DNA of 64,000 bases, from NCBI GenBank assembly GCA_027488935.1, contig JAIYAP010000038.1, positions 62,001 to 126,000 on the forward strand, read 5' to 3'. The notes beneath the pieces are model-generated. The model was not told where the DNA came from and ran no database searches. It was given only the letters and a program-made list of their open reading frames with translations. A program made the position numbers and the translations under genes. Source of the stretch: Saprospiraceae bacterium. Lineage in GTDB: Bacteria; Bacteroidota; Bacteroidia; Chitinophagales; Saprospiraceae. This document shows, piece by piece, positions 7,210-15,438 of the stretch (position 1 is its first letter; every line of letters begins with the position of its first letter).

Positions 7210-8601
7210 ATGAAAAAATACGCCATTATTGATATCGAAACCACCGGGGGCACGGCCAGGCATGAACGCATCACGGAAATTGCAATTGTATTGCACGATG
7301 GCGCCCAGGTATTGGATACCTTTTCGTCGCTGGTGAACCCGGAACGCAGCATCCCTTGGAACATTACCCAAATCACGGGCATCACCGATGAAATGGTGGC
7401 CCATGCGCCCAAGTTTTATGAAATTGCCAAAACCATCGTTGAACTTACGGAAGATGCCATATTTGTAGCCCACAATGTCAATTTCGACTATAGTTTTGTG
7501 CGCGAGGAGTTTGCGCGCCTGGGTTATCCGTACACGCGCAAGCAATTGTGCACAGTTCGGTTGTCGCGGCAGGTTTTTCCTGGACTGACGAGCTACAGTT
7601 TGAGCAACCTGAAGAAGCATTTTAACATTTACGCTGAAAAAAGCCACCGCGCCCTCGATGACACCCTGGCCACCGTGGAATTATTTGAACGGATTTTGGC
7701 GGCTCAAGAAGGGAAAGGTAACATCCGCGACCTGGTAAACCATGGGGTTAAAGCAAGCAAATTGCCCATTAATATCACCCTCGAGCGCCTGCATGCCGTA
7801 CCCGATACCTGTGGGGTATATTATTTGCACGATGAAAAAGGCGTGGTCATTTATGTGGGTAAAAGTTTGAACATTCAAAAACGGCTGTTTGAACATTTTT
7901 CCGACCAATCGGCCAAAGGCGAAAAAATGCGGCAAGGGGTGGCAGACATCAGTTATGAAGTGACCGGCAGCGAATTATACGCACTTTTGCTCGAAAGTGC
8001 CGAAATTAAACGCCTGCTCCCACGCATCAACCGCGCCCAACGGATGCGGGTGTACTCCGGCTGCATTTTTACGTACCAGGATCAAAATGGCTATAAATGC
8101 CTGGCAGTAGGCAAAAAAACAGTCAAAAATACCCGAACCCTGGATCTTGTAGCTGATTACCCCAAACTAGATCACGCCAAAGGCCACCTTATGACCTTGG
8201 TGAAACAATACGAGCTTTGCTACAGACTCTCCAACCTCGATGCCTCTGACCGAGCCTGCTTCCATTACTCGATCAAACTATGCAAAGGCGCCTGTGTGGG
8301 CGAAGAAGCACCGGAAACATACAACGAACGCGTCCGTGCCGTCATTGAAGCCCTCGATCGGCGCCTCCAAGGCAGTTTTTTTATTATTGAAAACGGCCGC
8401 CACGAACAAGAAAAGGCCGTAATCGGGGTACAAGACGGTGTTTTCGTCGGCTTCGGCTTTTTTGATTCCGAAACACCCAATTTCGGATTACCCGAAGATT
8501 TGCTGGAATGCCTCAACATGCCCTACGACGACCCGGAAGCATCGCGGATCATTAGCGGGTATTTGGATGGACGGAAAAAACCACGCATCGTTAAAATGTA
8601 G
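7210..8601 (+). CDS. DnaQ-like exonuclease fused to GIY-YIG nuclease
   Basis: The protein has 463 residues. Residues 1-165 are a DEDDh 3'-5' exonuclease domain: AIIDIETTGG (Exo I, D and E), ITGITDEMV, HNVNFDYSFVREEF (Exo II), and HRALDDTLATVELF (Exo III, H and D). Residues about 195-280 are a GIY-YIG nuclease: GVYYLHDEKGVVIYVGKSLN, then KRLFEHF and LLLESAEIKRL. This resembles the catalytic N-terminus of UvrC and the E. coli Cho protein. The C-terminal part is UvrC/Cho-like with RACFHYSIKLCKGAC. The architecture is that of polymerase III epsilon/UvrC-like fusions and suggests incision plus trimming during DNA repair. It lacks UvrC's C-terminal RNase H-like nuclease, so it would make only the 3'-side-type cut. 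Confidence 0.85.
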   Translation: MKKYAIIDIETTGGTARHERITEIAIVLHDGAQVLDTFSSLVNPERSIPWNITQITGITDEMVAHAPKFYEIAKTIVELTEDAIFVAHNVNFDYSFVREEFARLGYPYTRKQLCTVRLSRQVFPGLTSYSLSNLKKHFNIYAEKSHRALDDTLATVELFERILAAQEGKGNIRDLVNHGVKASKLPINITLERLHAVPDTCGVYYLHDEKGVVIYVGKSLNIQKRLFEHFSDQSAKGEKMRQGVADISYEVTGSELYALLLESAEIKRLLPRINRAQRMRVYSGCIFTYQDQNGYKCLAVGKKTVKNTRTLDLVADYPKLDHAKGHLMTLVKQYELCYRLSNLDASDRACFHYSIKLCKGACVGEEAPETYNERVRAVIEALDRRLQGSFFIIENGRHEQEKAVIGVQDGVFVGFGFFDSETPNFGLPEDLLECLNMPYDDPEASRIISGYLDGRKKPRIVKM

Positions 8602-8661
8602 TGAATAGTGAGGAGTGATGAGTGAGGAGTGATGAGTGATGAGTGAGGAGTGATGAGTGAG
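8600..8661. repeat. GTGATGA/GTGAGGA tandem array, left arm
   Basis: Short direct repeats of GTGATGA and GTGAGGA type run from just after the stop codon of the exonuclease gene. The reverse-complement array is at 8888-8918. The two arrays bracket the hairpin cluster like terminal inverted repeats. Confidence 0.7.
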
Positions 8662-8674
8662 CCGTTGACTTGAA

Positions 8675-8841
8675 CATCAAAGCCCGAAGGGCTGACACGA
8701 TTATAGATTTATAATTGGGTCAGCCCTTCGGGCTTTGATGTTTTGACATTGATATTTTTTATGATCATGTCAGCCCTTCGGGCTTTGGTGGTTTTCTATT
8801 GATATTTATATAATTCTGTTAGCCCTTCGGCTTATTTGGTG
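8675..8841. repeat. Cluster of C(UUCG)G hairpin repeats (REP-like)
   Basis: Four copies of a 22-base unit with core AGCCCTTCGGGCT are present. One is inverted (8675-8696), two are near-identical direct copies (8719-8740 and 8769-8790), and one is degenerate (8818-8841). Direct copies recur about every 50 bases and their spacers are related to each other (TATTGATATTT), so this is an imperfect 50-bp tandem repeat. Each core folds as a 5-bp stem with a TTCG loop closed by C-G, the very stable UUCG tetraloop. Copies one and two also pair with each other over 22 bases. Confidence 0.75.
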
Positions 8842-8887
8842 TTTCACAAATCCAAACCAAGGCATCTCGTTCATCGCTATTCAACGC

Positions 8888-8918
8888 CTCACTCATCACT
8901 CATCACTCATCACTCACT
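8888..8918. repeat. CTCATCA tandem array, right arm
   Basis: CTCACTCATCACTCATCACT is the reverse complement of the left array at 8600-8661. It overlaps the 3' end of the permease gene: that gene's last sense codons (AGT GAG) and its TGA stop are supplied by the repeat. Confidence 0.7.
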
Positions 8919-11351
8919 ACGGAGCGCTTTCACCGGATTCGACCGAGCCGCACTCAATATCTGAATTCCGATCGTGATCAGTGCCACCAAGCAAGTGAGG
9001 CCCACAGTCCCGGCAAAAATCCACCAGGGTAGGGTGGTGCGGTATACAAAATCCTGGAGCCAGGCCTGCATGGCAAAATAGGCGAGTGGAATGGCAATTA
9101 TGGCTGCTAAAACCACTAAAATCATGAATTCGCGGCTCAAAAGGGTTAAAATGGATACCACAGAGGCTCCTAAGACTTTTCGGATGCCGATTTCTTTGGT
9201 GCGTTGGGCGGCCATGAGTGCTGCCAGACCATACAATCCTAGACAGGAAATCAGGATAGCCAAACCGGCAAAACCCTTGCATAGTGCCGAAAAACGCGCA
9301 TCATCTTGGTAAAAATCGGCAATCTTTTCGTCCATAAATTCGCCGTCGAATACTTGCTCGGGAAATACCTGGTTAAAAGTGGCTTCAATTTGTCGAATGG
9401 TGGGCCCGACATTGGCCGACGCGATCAGGATACCGGCTTTGCTGTAATATTCCTGCCGACTCAAAATGACAATTGGTTTCATCGGATCTTTGGCCGAATT
9501 GGCCGTAAAATCCTTCACAACGCCCACTACAGGCCGCAACTTGCTACTTCCAATTTTGAATAATTTGCCAATGGCCTCTTGTGGATCGCTGTAACCCAGT
9601 TTTTTCAACAGGGTTTCATTCACCATCACCTCCCGCGCCGTATCGGAAGGCATCAATTCCCGGCCCGCGATGGTTTTTATTTGATACGTTTTAAAATAAT
9701 CCGCATCTACGTATTTCATAAAGGTAGAAAAAGGTGCATCCTCGCTGCTGCCCAAGGCAAAATTGGACGACCAGTTGTTGTTGGAAGAAGGCACATCACT
9801 CGAAAAACTAACCGAACCAACATTGGGTATCTTTTTTAACTCGTTTTTAAAATGCTCAAAACGCAGCAAACTGGAACTATCCGAACTGATGCCGTCGATT
9901 ACATACACCTGTTGCGGCTTGAAACCAAGGTCCATGTTTTGCAGAAAATGCATTTGTGAAACAGTTACCAGGGTGCCAATGATCAAGCCTTGGGCAATGA
10001 TAAACTGCAACATGACCAGCAACTTACGCACCGAAACACCCCCAATCGTATGGGCCGTAATGTTGTTTTTTAAAGCCCGAACAGGTTCGAACCCCGACAA
10101 GATCAAGGCCGGATAAAAACCACTTAAAAAGGTGACCAATAGGGTAGTGGCCACTAAGAACAACCATACTGCTGGATTGGTAAAAAAGGCCAATTGATCC
10201 GGTACGTCTGAAATGTATTTTAAAAAAGGGGCGCTTAACCAGGCAATTAGACCGCCCAGTACCACCGAAAACAATACAATGACCCCGGTTTCGCCCATAA
10301 ATTGGCCAATGAGTTGGTACCGATGACCACCCAGGGATTTACGCACGCCCACCTCACGCGAGCGTTTAGCTGCCTGTGCCGTTGCAAGATTCACAAAATT
10401 GAAGGCTGCCATGGCCAGAATGAGTGCGCCGATCATCGACAAAACCCAAAGCCGCGATTTGTTGGTCGCGTGGGTACCAAACGAACCACCATAATCCCGG
10501 TCAAAATGCAGCGCAGACAAAGGCTGCAAAATATGCGTCCTTTTATCCAGCGTTTTTAGATTTTCTTTATAGTGGTCTTGTCCAATTAAGGCCAATTGCG
10601 CATTGGCTGCATCGAATTGCTGTGCATCCCGTAGGAGTACATATAACTGGTCGTTGCTGCTGGTACTGCCCCAGTTGGGATCGTAGTTATAGTCTTTCGC
10701 GTGTTTTTTTAAGGTTTCGTAAGAGGCAAGCATGTAAAACTGAAAATCCGAGTTGACCGGAATATCTTTAAAAACAGCCTGGATACGCATGGGAAACACA
10801 TTGTCAACCAGAATCGTTTTCCCCAGGGCCGCTTGCCAGGAACCAAAATATTTAATGGCCGAGTGCTCGTTGATTACGCCACAATCGGGTGCAGTCAATC
10901 CGGTGTGCGGATCGCCGCCCAGCCATTGCCAGTCGAGTATTTCCAAAATATCTGCTTCTGCAAAAGAGGCTGATTCGCGTTCTTCGTCTGTAAGAAATTT
11001 AGGCCCCAAAGGTTCGCCTTTTGCATCTGGAATGGTTACGGTAGGCCAAAACTGGTGCATCCGGGTAAACCGTTCAAACTGAGGAATACTTTGTTGCATC
11101 ACATCCTGAGCAGGCAAAGGGATGCCCGGGGTAAAGTTTTCGCCTTCCGTGGGACTAAAATCATTGGTAACAACGCGATATATCCGGTCGTATTTACTTT
11201 GAAAATAGTCGAAACTCATTTCATAATACACCATTCGAAAAATGAGCAGCACCGAAGCAATGCCCACCGCCAGTCCAATGATATTGATCGCGGCATACGT
11301 TCGGTTTTTGGCGAGATGACGCAGGGCTAATTGAAAATAGTTGATCAGCAT
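8910..11351 (-). CDS. FtsX/MacB-type ABC transporter permease
   Basis: This 813-residue inner-membrane protein has the duplicated Bacteroidota permease layout. A TM helix near residues 20-42 (INIIGLAVGIASVLLIFRMV) leads into a periplasmic MacB_PCD domain (about 45-285). Three TM helices carrying the FtsX signature follow (NFVNLATAQAAKRSREVGVRKSLGG, about 310-420). A second short TM, second periplasmic domain (about 450-650) and second FtsX block (RTKEIGIRKVLGASVVSILTLLS, about 690-800) complete it. Such proteins use a MacB-like ATPase for mechanotransmission or efflux. No ATPase gene is adjacent. Upstream lie a sigma-54-like promoter and two dyad sites, suggesting control by an NtrC-type activator. 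The stop codon falls inside the GTGATGA repeat array. Confidence 0.88.
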   Translation of the reverse strand: MLINYFQLALRHLAKNRTYAAINIIGLAVGIASVLLIFRMVYYEMSFDYFQSKYDRIYRVVTNDFSPTEGENFTPGIPLPAQDVMQQSIPQFERFTRMHQFWPTVTIPDAKGEPLGPKFLTDEERESASFAEADILEILDWQWLGGDPHTGLTAPDCGVINEHSAIKYFGSWQAALGKTILVDNVFPMRIQAVFKDIPVNSDFQFYMLASYETLKKHAKDYNYDPNWGSTSSNDQLYVLLRDAQQFDAANAQLALIGQDHYKENLKTLDKRTHILQPLSALHFDRDYGGSFGTHATNKSRLWVLSMIGALILAMAAFNFVNLATAQAAKRSREVGVRKSLGGHRYQLIGQFMGETGVIVLFSVVLGGLIAWLSAPFLKYISDVPDQLAFFTNPAVWLFLVATTLLVTFLSGFYPALILSGFEPVRALKNNITAHTIGGVSVRKLLVMLQFIIAQGLIIGTLVTVSQMHFLQNMDLGFKPQQVYVIDGISSDSSSLLRFEHFKNELKKIPNVGSVSFSSDVPSSNNNWSSNFALGSSEDAPFSTFMKYVDADYFKTYQIKTIAGRELMPSDTAREVMVNETLLKKLGYSDPQEAIGKLFKIGSSKLRPVVGVVKDFTANSAKDPMKPIVILSRQEYYSKAGILIASANVGPTIRQIEATFNQVFPEQVFDGEFMDEKIADFYQDDARFSALCKGFAGLAILISCLGLYGLAALMAAQRTKEIGIRKVLGASVVSILTLLSREFMILVVLAAIIAIPLAYFAMQAWLQDFVYRTTLPWWIFAGTVGLTCLVALITIGIQILSAARSNPVKALRSE

Positions 11352-11381
11352 AAGCAGGAAGGTTTTATAAGATACGAATAG

Positions 11382-11396
11382 CCAAGCGCCGTGCCA
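11382..11396 (-). promoter_or_regulatory. Sigma-54-type promoter of the permease gene
   Basis: Read on the minus strand the sequence is TGGCACGGCGCTTGG. It matches the sigma-54 consensus TGGCACG-N4-TTGC at every fixed position except the final C of the minus-12 element, with correct spacing. It lies about 30 bases upstream of the permease ATG (11351), giving a short leader. Two dyads further upstream (11451-11486) sit where an enhancer-binding protein would bind. Confidence 0.6.
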
Positions 11397-11450
11397 TTAT
11401 TTTAACAGGTTGATTGTCAGTTTTTTAGGGTGTTTTATTGAATTGCGTAT

Positions 11451-11486
11451 TGTTCGTTGGTGGACATGGGTGTACGAAAACGGACA
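11451..11486. promoter_or_regulatory. Tandem TGTnCG-N4-CGnACA dyads (candidate activator sites)
   Basis: TGTACGAAAACGGACA (11471-11486) is a good dyad of the form TGTnCG-N4-CGnACA. TGTTCGTTGGTGGACA (11451-11466) is a second copy with one mismatch. The copies start exactly 20 bases apart, about two helical turns, so two dimers would bind the same DNA face. They lie about 60-105 bases upstream of the sigma-54-like promoter, a typical enhancer distance. The cognate regulator is not in the window. Confidence 0.55.
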
Positions 11487-12104
11487 GTTTGGCCTGGAGT
11501 TAAAACATTGGGTAAAATTAAGGAGGTTAAGGTTTAAACGTACTATATTTTCTATATAACGAATTTATATTACGTATTTATTCATTCTTTTTGGCAAAAA
11601 ACAATCCAATTTATAGCAAAAATGATTCTGTTCTGCCTAAAAGTTTTACGGCATCCTGTAAAAGAAACAAAAATAAGTCCTTTTGAATGCTGTTTTAGGA
11701 CAAAAACATTATGCTTTTGATGAATTCCTTGGTAATCTTTTCGAAAATACCGGGTTCTTAAACCATAAGAGACTTATTTTACAATGAAAACTGTCATTTT
11801 TGTTATGAATATCCTCTATTTTACTTTGTTTTATCATTTTTTAACAGATAAAAAGTTTATTTTTCCTCAAAAACACATTGACTTTAGACAAAAAACGATT
11901 GCTTTTGCTATTTTTTTAAACAAAACTGCCCAAATACGACCCATAAAATAGCAGTTTGAAGTTAGGTTTAAAGTACCCGTGGAAAACTTCGTCAAAAATG
12001 TAATTTTTTTTTTGAGACCCATTTAGAAATATTTGTGGAGTGCCGATTGAAACCAGATCGATCGCCAAACAAACACTCTTTCACATCTTAAACATTATTT
12101 AAAC
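11487..12104. other. 618-base AT-rich gap, no supported gene
   Basis: The segment is markedly AT-rich. It contains only short ORFs, the longest noted being a 55-codon lysine- and phenylalanine-rich frame from 11784 with no recognisable features. I see no hairpin with a T tract, tRNA or clear promoter pair. It probably holds control sequence for the gene at 12105. Confidence 0.5.
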
Positions 12105-12734
12105 ATGTTAAAATCCATTGTTCGGAAAGCGGCTTACAAAAGCCTCCCACAAAATGCCTTGCCCAACTTTGCTATGAATGTGCATAACCGTATGGTTGAT
12201 AAGGCCGCATACGCAAGTTTTGCAACCGAAATTACGCAATTAGAAGAAAAAAGTGAAGCCTATAAAATTGCTTTAGTAAAAGCCGCCAAAGGTGGAACGG
12301 ATTTAGTGGCCATGAAAGATGCCGCTAAAAAAGATTTACTACTTGCCTTGGATCGTATTGCGTTCCAACTTAATTACCATTACAACAACGAACCCACTTT
12401 TATTATCAATGCAGGCATGGATATGGTGCGTGAGCGAAAAACGATTCGGTTGGGACTAGAGGCTCCCTATCAGTTTCAGGTAATAAATAAAGGTGTAAAA
12501 GGCGAACTAAAACTAAGTTTTAAACTTCCAGACGCGGCACGGGTAACAAACAACAGCATTGAATATTCACTAGACAATGGCCAAAATTGGAATAATGGAA
12601 CGTATACTTCACGTAGTTCAGTAACTTTACGTGACTTACCTTCCCGGCAATCTATTTTGTTTCGGGTTCGATCTATGGGAACTTTTGAACGGAAAAGCCC
12701 TTGGACTGAATCGGTAGAAGGGTTTGTACTTTGA
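12105..12734 (+). CDS. Helical domain plus fibronectin-III-like protein
   Basis: The protein has 209 residues and no signal peptide. Residues 1-100 are helical (ALPNFAMNVHNRMVDKAAYASF, then LEEKSEAYKIALVKAAKGGTDLVAMKDAAKKDLLLALDRIAFQL). Residues about 115-209 have the pattern of a fibronectin type III or Ig-like sandwich: ELKLSFKLPDAARVTNNSIEYSLDNGQNW, then LPSRQSILFRVRSMGTFERKSPWT. I recall similar conserved hypothetical proteins in Bacteroidota but know of no function. It stands alone after a long AT-rich gap and before the convergent tsaD. The start is ATG 12105, preceded by an A/T-rich leader without Shine-Dalgarno. Confidence 0.65.
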   Translation: MLKSIVRKAAYKSLPQNALPNFAMNVHNRMVDKAAYASFATEITQLEEKSEAYKIALVKAAKGGTDLVAMKDAAKKDLLLALDRIAFQLNYHYNNEPTFIINAGMDMVRERKTIRLGLEAPYQFQVINKGVKGELKLSFKLPDAARVTNNSIEYSLDNGQNWNNGTYTSRSSVTLRDLPSRQSILFRVRSMGTFERKSPWTESVEGFVL

Positions 12735-12744
12735 TGTTTAAAAA

Positions 12745-12781
12745 AAGGGCCGTTGGGTGTACATTTCACAAAATGGCCCTT
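12745..12781 (-). terminator. Intrinsic terminator, probably for tsaD
   Basis: AAGGGCC (12745-12751) pairs with GGCCCTT (12775-12781). On the minus strand the stem is followed by a run of T residues. It lies about 110 bases past the tsaD stop and 10 bases past the convergent fibronectin-like gene, so it may act in both directions. Confidence 0.5.
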
Positions 12782-12888
12782 ATAACTTGATTTGCCTGAA
12801 AATATACAATAAGTTGCTTTCGACTTCCCACCGCAACAAGTCTAATATACAATCCAAAATACTTTGTGTAAAATCGCTTCCACGGAAG

Positions 12889-13881
12889 CTACCGAGGATA
12901 AGGCCCCACGTCTTGCCCCACAAATTCCCCTTTCAAATATTTGTAATAAGCCGTCACCGCAATCATGCCCGCATTATCGGTACAATATTGAAAAGCCGGT
13001 ATGTAAGTGTTCCAGCCTTCTTGGGCACCTAATTCGGTTAAAGCCTGACGCAAACCGGAGTTGGCACTTACGCCGCCTGCAATGGCAATTTCTTTGATTT
13101 GATATTGCTTGGCCGCTTTGCGCAGTTTTTTCATCAAAATGGTGATGATGCCCTGTTGAATAGAGGCGCAAATATCAGCCAGGTTTTGTTCTACAAAGTC
13201 CTGATTCAAGGCAATTTCCCGTTTCAGAAAATACAAGATGGACGTTTTGAATCCACTGAAACTAAAATCCAAACCCTGTATTTCGGGTAAAGGCATCGGA
13301 AAACGGGGTGTTCCCTCCCGCGCATACCGATCGATCAAGGGGCCAGCCGGATAGCCCAACCCCAATAATTTGCCTGATTTATCGAATGCCTCTCCCGCAG
13401 CGTCGTCGAGGGTGGTTCCTACCACTTCCATGTCTAAATAGTCTTTTACCAAAACAATCTGGGTATGTCCACCGCTTACCGTAAGGCACAAAAACGGAAA
13501 ACGCGGCTTGGGATCTTCAGCAAAATGCGCCATTACATGTGCCTGCATGTGGTTTACCTCAATTAAGGGCAAATCAAAACTCAAGGCAAAAGATTTGGCA
13601 AAAGAAGTACCTACGAGCAAAGAACCGATGAGTCCCGGACCGCGGGTGAAGGCTACGGCAGTGATTTGATTTTTTGCGATGCCCGCTTTTTTAAGGGCAA
13701 GATCGACGACCGGTATGATATGTGCCTGATGTGCCCGCGAAGCCAATTCCGGAACAACGCCTCCATATTGTGCATGTGCCTCCTGACCCGCCACAACATT
13801 GGACAACACTACCCCGTCTTGCAGAATGGCCGCACTGGTATCATCGCAGGAAGATTCTATAGCCAAAATAATTGTATGCAT
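12889..13881 (-). CDS. tsaD: tRNA N6-adenosine threonylcarbamoyltransferase TsaD
   Basis: TsaD transfers the threonylcarbamoyl group from TC-AMP to A37 of ANN-decoding tRNAs, together with TsaB and TsaE. The ASKHA-fold protein starts MHTIILAIESSCDDTSAAIL at the ATG 13881; the frame runs nine codons further up without an ATG. Visible motifs are GGVVPELASRAHQ, the metal-binding HMQAH within EVNHMQAHVMAHF, LTVSGGHTQIV, LDDAAGEAFDKSGKLLGLGYP, GLDFSFSGFKTS and IAGGVSANSGLR. Its length, 330 residues, is normal. A TACTTTTG box on the minus strand (13913 down to 13906) lies 25 bases upstream and may be its minus-7 element, back to back with a plus-strand box at 13895-13902. Confidence 0.95.
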   Translation of the reverse strand: MHTIILAIESSCDDTSAAILQDGVVLSNVVAGQEAHAQYGGVVPELASRAHQAHIIPVVDLALKKAGIAKNQITAVAFTRGPGLIGSLLVGTSFAKSFALSFDLPLIEVNHMQAHVMAHFAEDPKPRFPFLCLTVSGGHTQIVLVKDYLDMEVVGTTLDDAAGEAFDKSGKLLGLGYPAGPLIDRYAREGTPRFPMPLPEIQGLDFSFSGFKTSILYFLKREIALNQDFVEQNLADICASIQQGIITILMKKLRKAAKQYQIKEIAIAGGVSANSGLRQALTELGAQEGWNTYIPAFQYCTDNAGMIAVTAYYKYLKGEFVGQDVGPYPR

Positions 13882-13902
13882 GGATTTTATTGCGTATATT
13901 TG
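13871..13902 (+). promoter_or_regulatory. Bacteroidota-type promoter upstream of bactofilin gene
   Basis: ATTG (13871-13874), 20 bases, then TATATTTG (13895-13902) is one base off the TTTG-N19-21-TAnnTTTG consensus. It points toward the bactofilin gene at 14014 and overlaps the start of the divergent tsaD, which could couple the two. The leader would be about 105 bases. Confidence 0.45.
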
Positions 13903-14013
13903 AAGCAAAAGTACGACATTGGCACGATTATTCGCATGTGCAGGAGACGCGAGCCGATTGCGTTGGCATTTGCAACCGATTTAACAACAGTAAGCTTAAA
14001 TATTTGAACCGTT

Positions 14014-14454
14014 ATGTTTTCAAGCAGTACGAAAGACAAAAAAACAACCAATGGCACTACTTCCTTACCGGGCGCGAACGATAAGGACAGTGGCACGACC
14101 ACTGTAATTGCCAAAGGCACCCTGATGGAAGGCAAATTCAGTTGCGCCGAAAATGTACGTCTGGACGGCGCTATTCATGGAGAAGTCGTGGTAGAAAAGC
14201 GCTTTGTCATGGGCGATACCAGTTATGTCCAAGGCAATATCACCGCACGCGATGCCGCCATTAAAGGAAAAATCAAGGGCGATGTGTACGTGAAAGAAGC
14301 CCTTCATTTAATGGATACGGCCGTGATTGAAGGAAATATTACCGCCAAAACCATGATTGTGGAAGAAGGCGCACGCTACAACGGCGCTTGTCGGATTGGT
14401 GCAAACATTCCGAATACAGCCAATAAAACGGCCAGCGCCAGCGAAACAAAATAA
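14014..14454 (+). CDS. Bactofilin-family cytoskeletal protein
   Basis: The protein has 146 residues. The centre (about residues 28-125) is a run of short beta rungs typical of the bactofilin right-handed beta-helix: TVIAKGTLMEGKFSCAENVR, LDGAIHGEVVVEKRFVMGD, YVQGNITARDAAIKGKIKGDV, HLMDTAVIEGNITAKTMIVE. The N-terminus (SSTKDKKTTNGTTSLPG) and C-terminus are disordered, as usual. Bactofilins polymerise without nucleotide into filaments that position cell-wall or envelope factors. No peptidase partner gene is adjacent. The next gene, DUF3822, begins 127 bases downstream. Confidence 0.88.
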   Translation: MFSSSTKDKKTTNGTTSLPGANDKDSGTTTVIAKGTLMEGKFSCAENVRLDGAIHGEVVVEKRFVMGDTSYVQGNITARDAAIKGKIKGDVYVKEALHLMDTAVIEGNITAKTMIVEEGARYNGACRIGANIPNTANKTASASETK

Positions 14455-14580
14455 GACGATTTGCGTTCAAGACGGATCAGAGATGCAAATTTTGCATAAA
14501 TCGGGGCCGGAAATTTGAAACTGCGACAGCGATGCGGATATTTGCTGCCCGGTTCCAATTTCCGGCCCTTTTATTTTACG

Positions 14581-15429
14581 ATGGACAAACTCATTTTTTC
14601 GTATCAAGACCGACAACTCACCCTGACGGAAGCCGGCAAATGCGCTTTGTACCTCACGGTTGGTACTGAAAGTTTGACGCTGATGGTGCTGAACCCTGCG
14701 CAAGAATGCCTGGCTTTGCAAGGCTGGCACTTTGCTACAGCGAGCCAGCATTTTGAGGGCGCAGAACCGGCTTTGCGGCGTATTTTGGGACAAGAAGCCG
14801 TTTTTACGTACCCGTTTCGCTATATTCGGTATGGTTTTGCCAATGCGCAAGTTACCTTGGTACCCAACCGCTTGTTTCGTTCGGACGATTTAGCAACGTA
14901 TTTCAAATTGCTGTTACCCGCAGGCGATTTTGTGTATCGCAGCGAGCCTTTGCCCGACTTTGATTGTCACCTGGTTTACGCGCTTGAAACTTCGGTATTG
15001 CGCATTTGCCACCGCTATTTTGCAAATGGGGCGGAAGTACATTTGGCAGGCACCTTGATTCGAAATTTTAATAAAATTGCAGCGGGTCGGGATCATGCTA
15101 TTTTTGCCAATATTCGGAATCACATGATTCAAATTTGTGTGTTCGAACGGCAAAACTTGCGTTATTTCAATAGTTTTAGCTGGCAGCACCCCAACGATTT
15201 GTTGTATGCCCTGTTGTTGGTGTATGATCAGTTTCGTTTAAGCACCTTGGATTTACCGCTTCAAGTGGCGGGCAACCTGTTACAAGACTCCGAAGTGTAC
15301 CGCTTACTGAGTCGATTTATCCAAAAAATTGATTTTGTTGCGCTGCCCAACCATGTTTCATTGGGCGCTGCCGCCAGCAATTTACCACCACATTGTTTTT
15401 TCGACCTGGTTTGTCTGAAAAACAACTAA
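14581..15429 (+). CDS. DUF3822 family protein
   Basis: The protein has 282 residues from the ATG at 14581. The frame extends upstream to a TTG at 14515, but the family begins at MDKLIFSYQD. The sequence shows alternating strands and helices, with TLMVLNPAQECLALQGWHF near the start and FNKIAAGRDHAIFANIRNHMIQICVF in the second half, reminiscent of a duplicated actin/RNase H-like fold. Function is unknown. It lies 9 bases upstream of rsmD on the same strand, an arrangement I recall as conserved in Bacteroidota, which hints at a shared role in ribosome or envelope maintenance, but that is inference. Confidence 0.75.
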   Translation: MDKLIFSYQDRQLTLTEAGKCALYLTVGTESLTLMVLNPAQECLALQGWHFATASQHFEGAEPALRRILGQEAVFTYPFRYIRYGFANAQVTLVPNRLFRSDDLATYFKLLLPAGDFVYRSEPLPDFDCHLVYALETSVLRICHRYFANGAEVHLAGTLIRNFNKIAAGRDHAIFANIRNHMIQICVFERQNLRYFNSFSWQHPNDLLYALLLVYDQFRLSTLDLPLQVAGNLLQDSEVYRLLSRFIQKIDFVALPNHVSLGAAASNLPPHCFFDLVCLKNN

Positions 15430-15438
15430 CCGAACACC

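Noticed and set aside
8675-8841. Possible CRISPR array
   Set aside because: Repeats are few, one is inverted, spacers are similar to each other rather than unique, and no cas genes are present.
11784-11951. 55-codon ORF (MKTVIFVMN...)
   Set aside because: AT-rich composition explains an open frame of Lys, Phe and Ile; there is no promoter, signal or family support.
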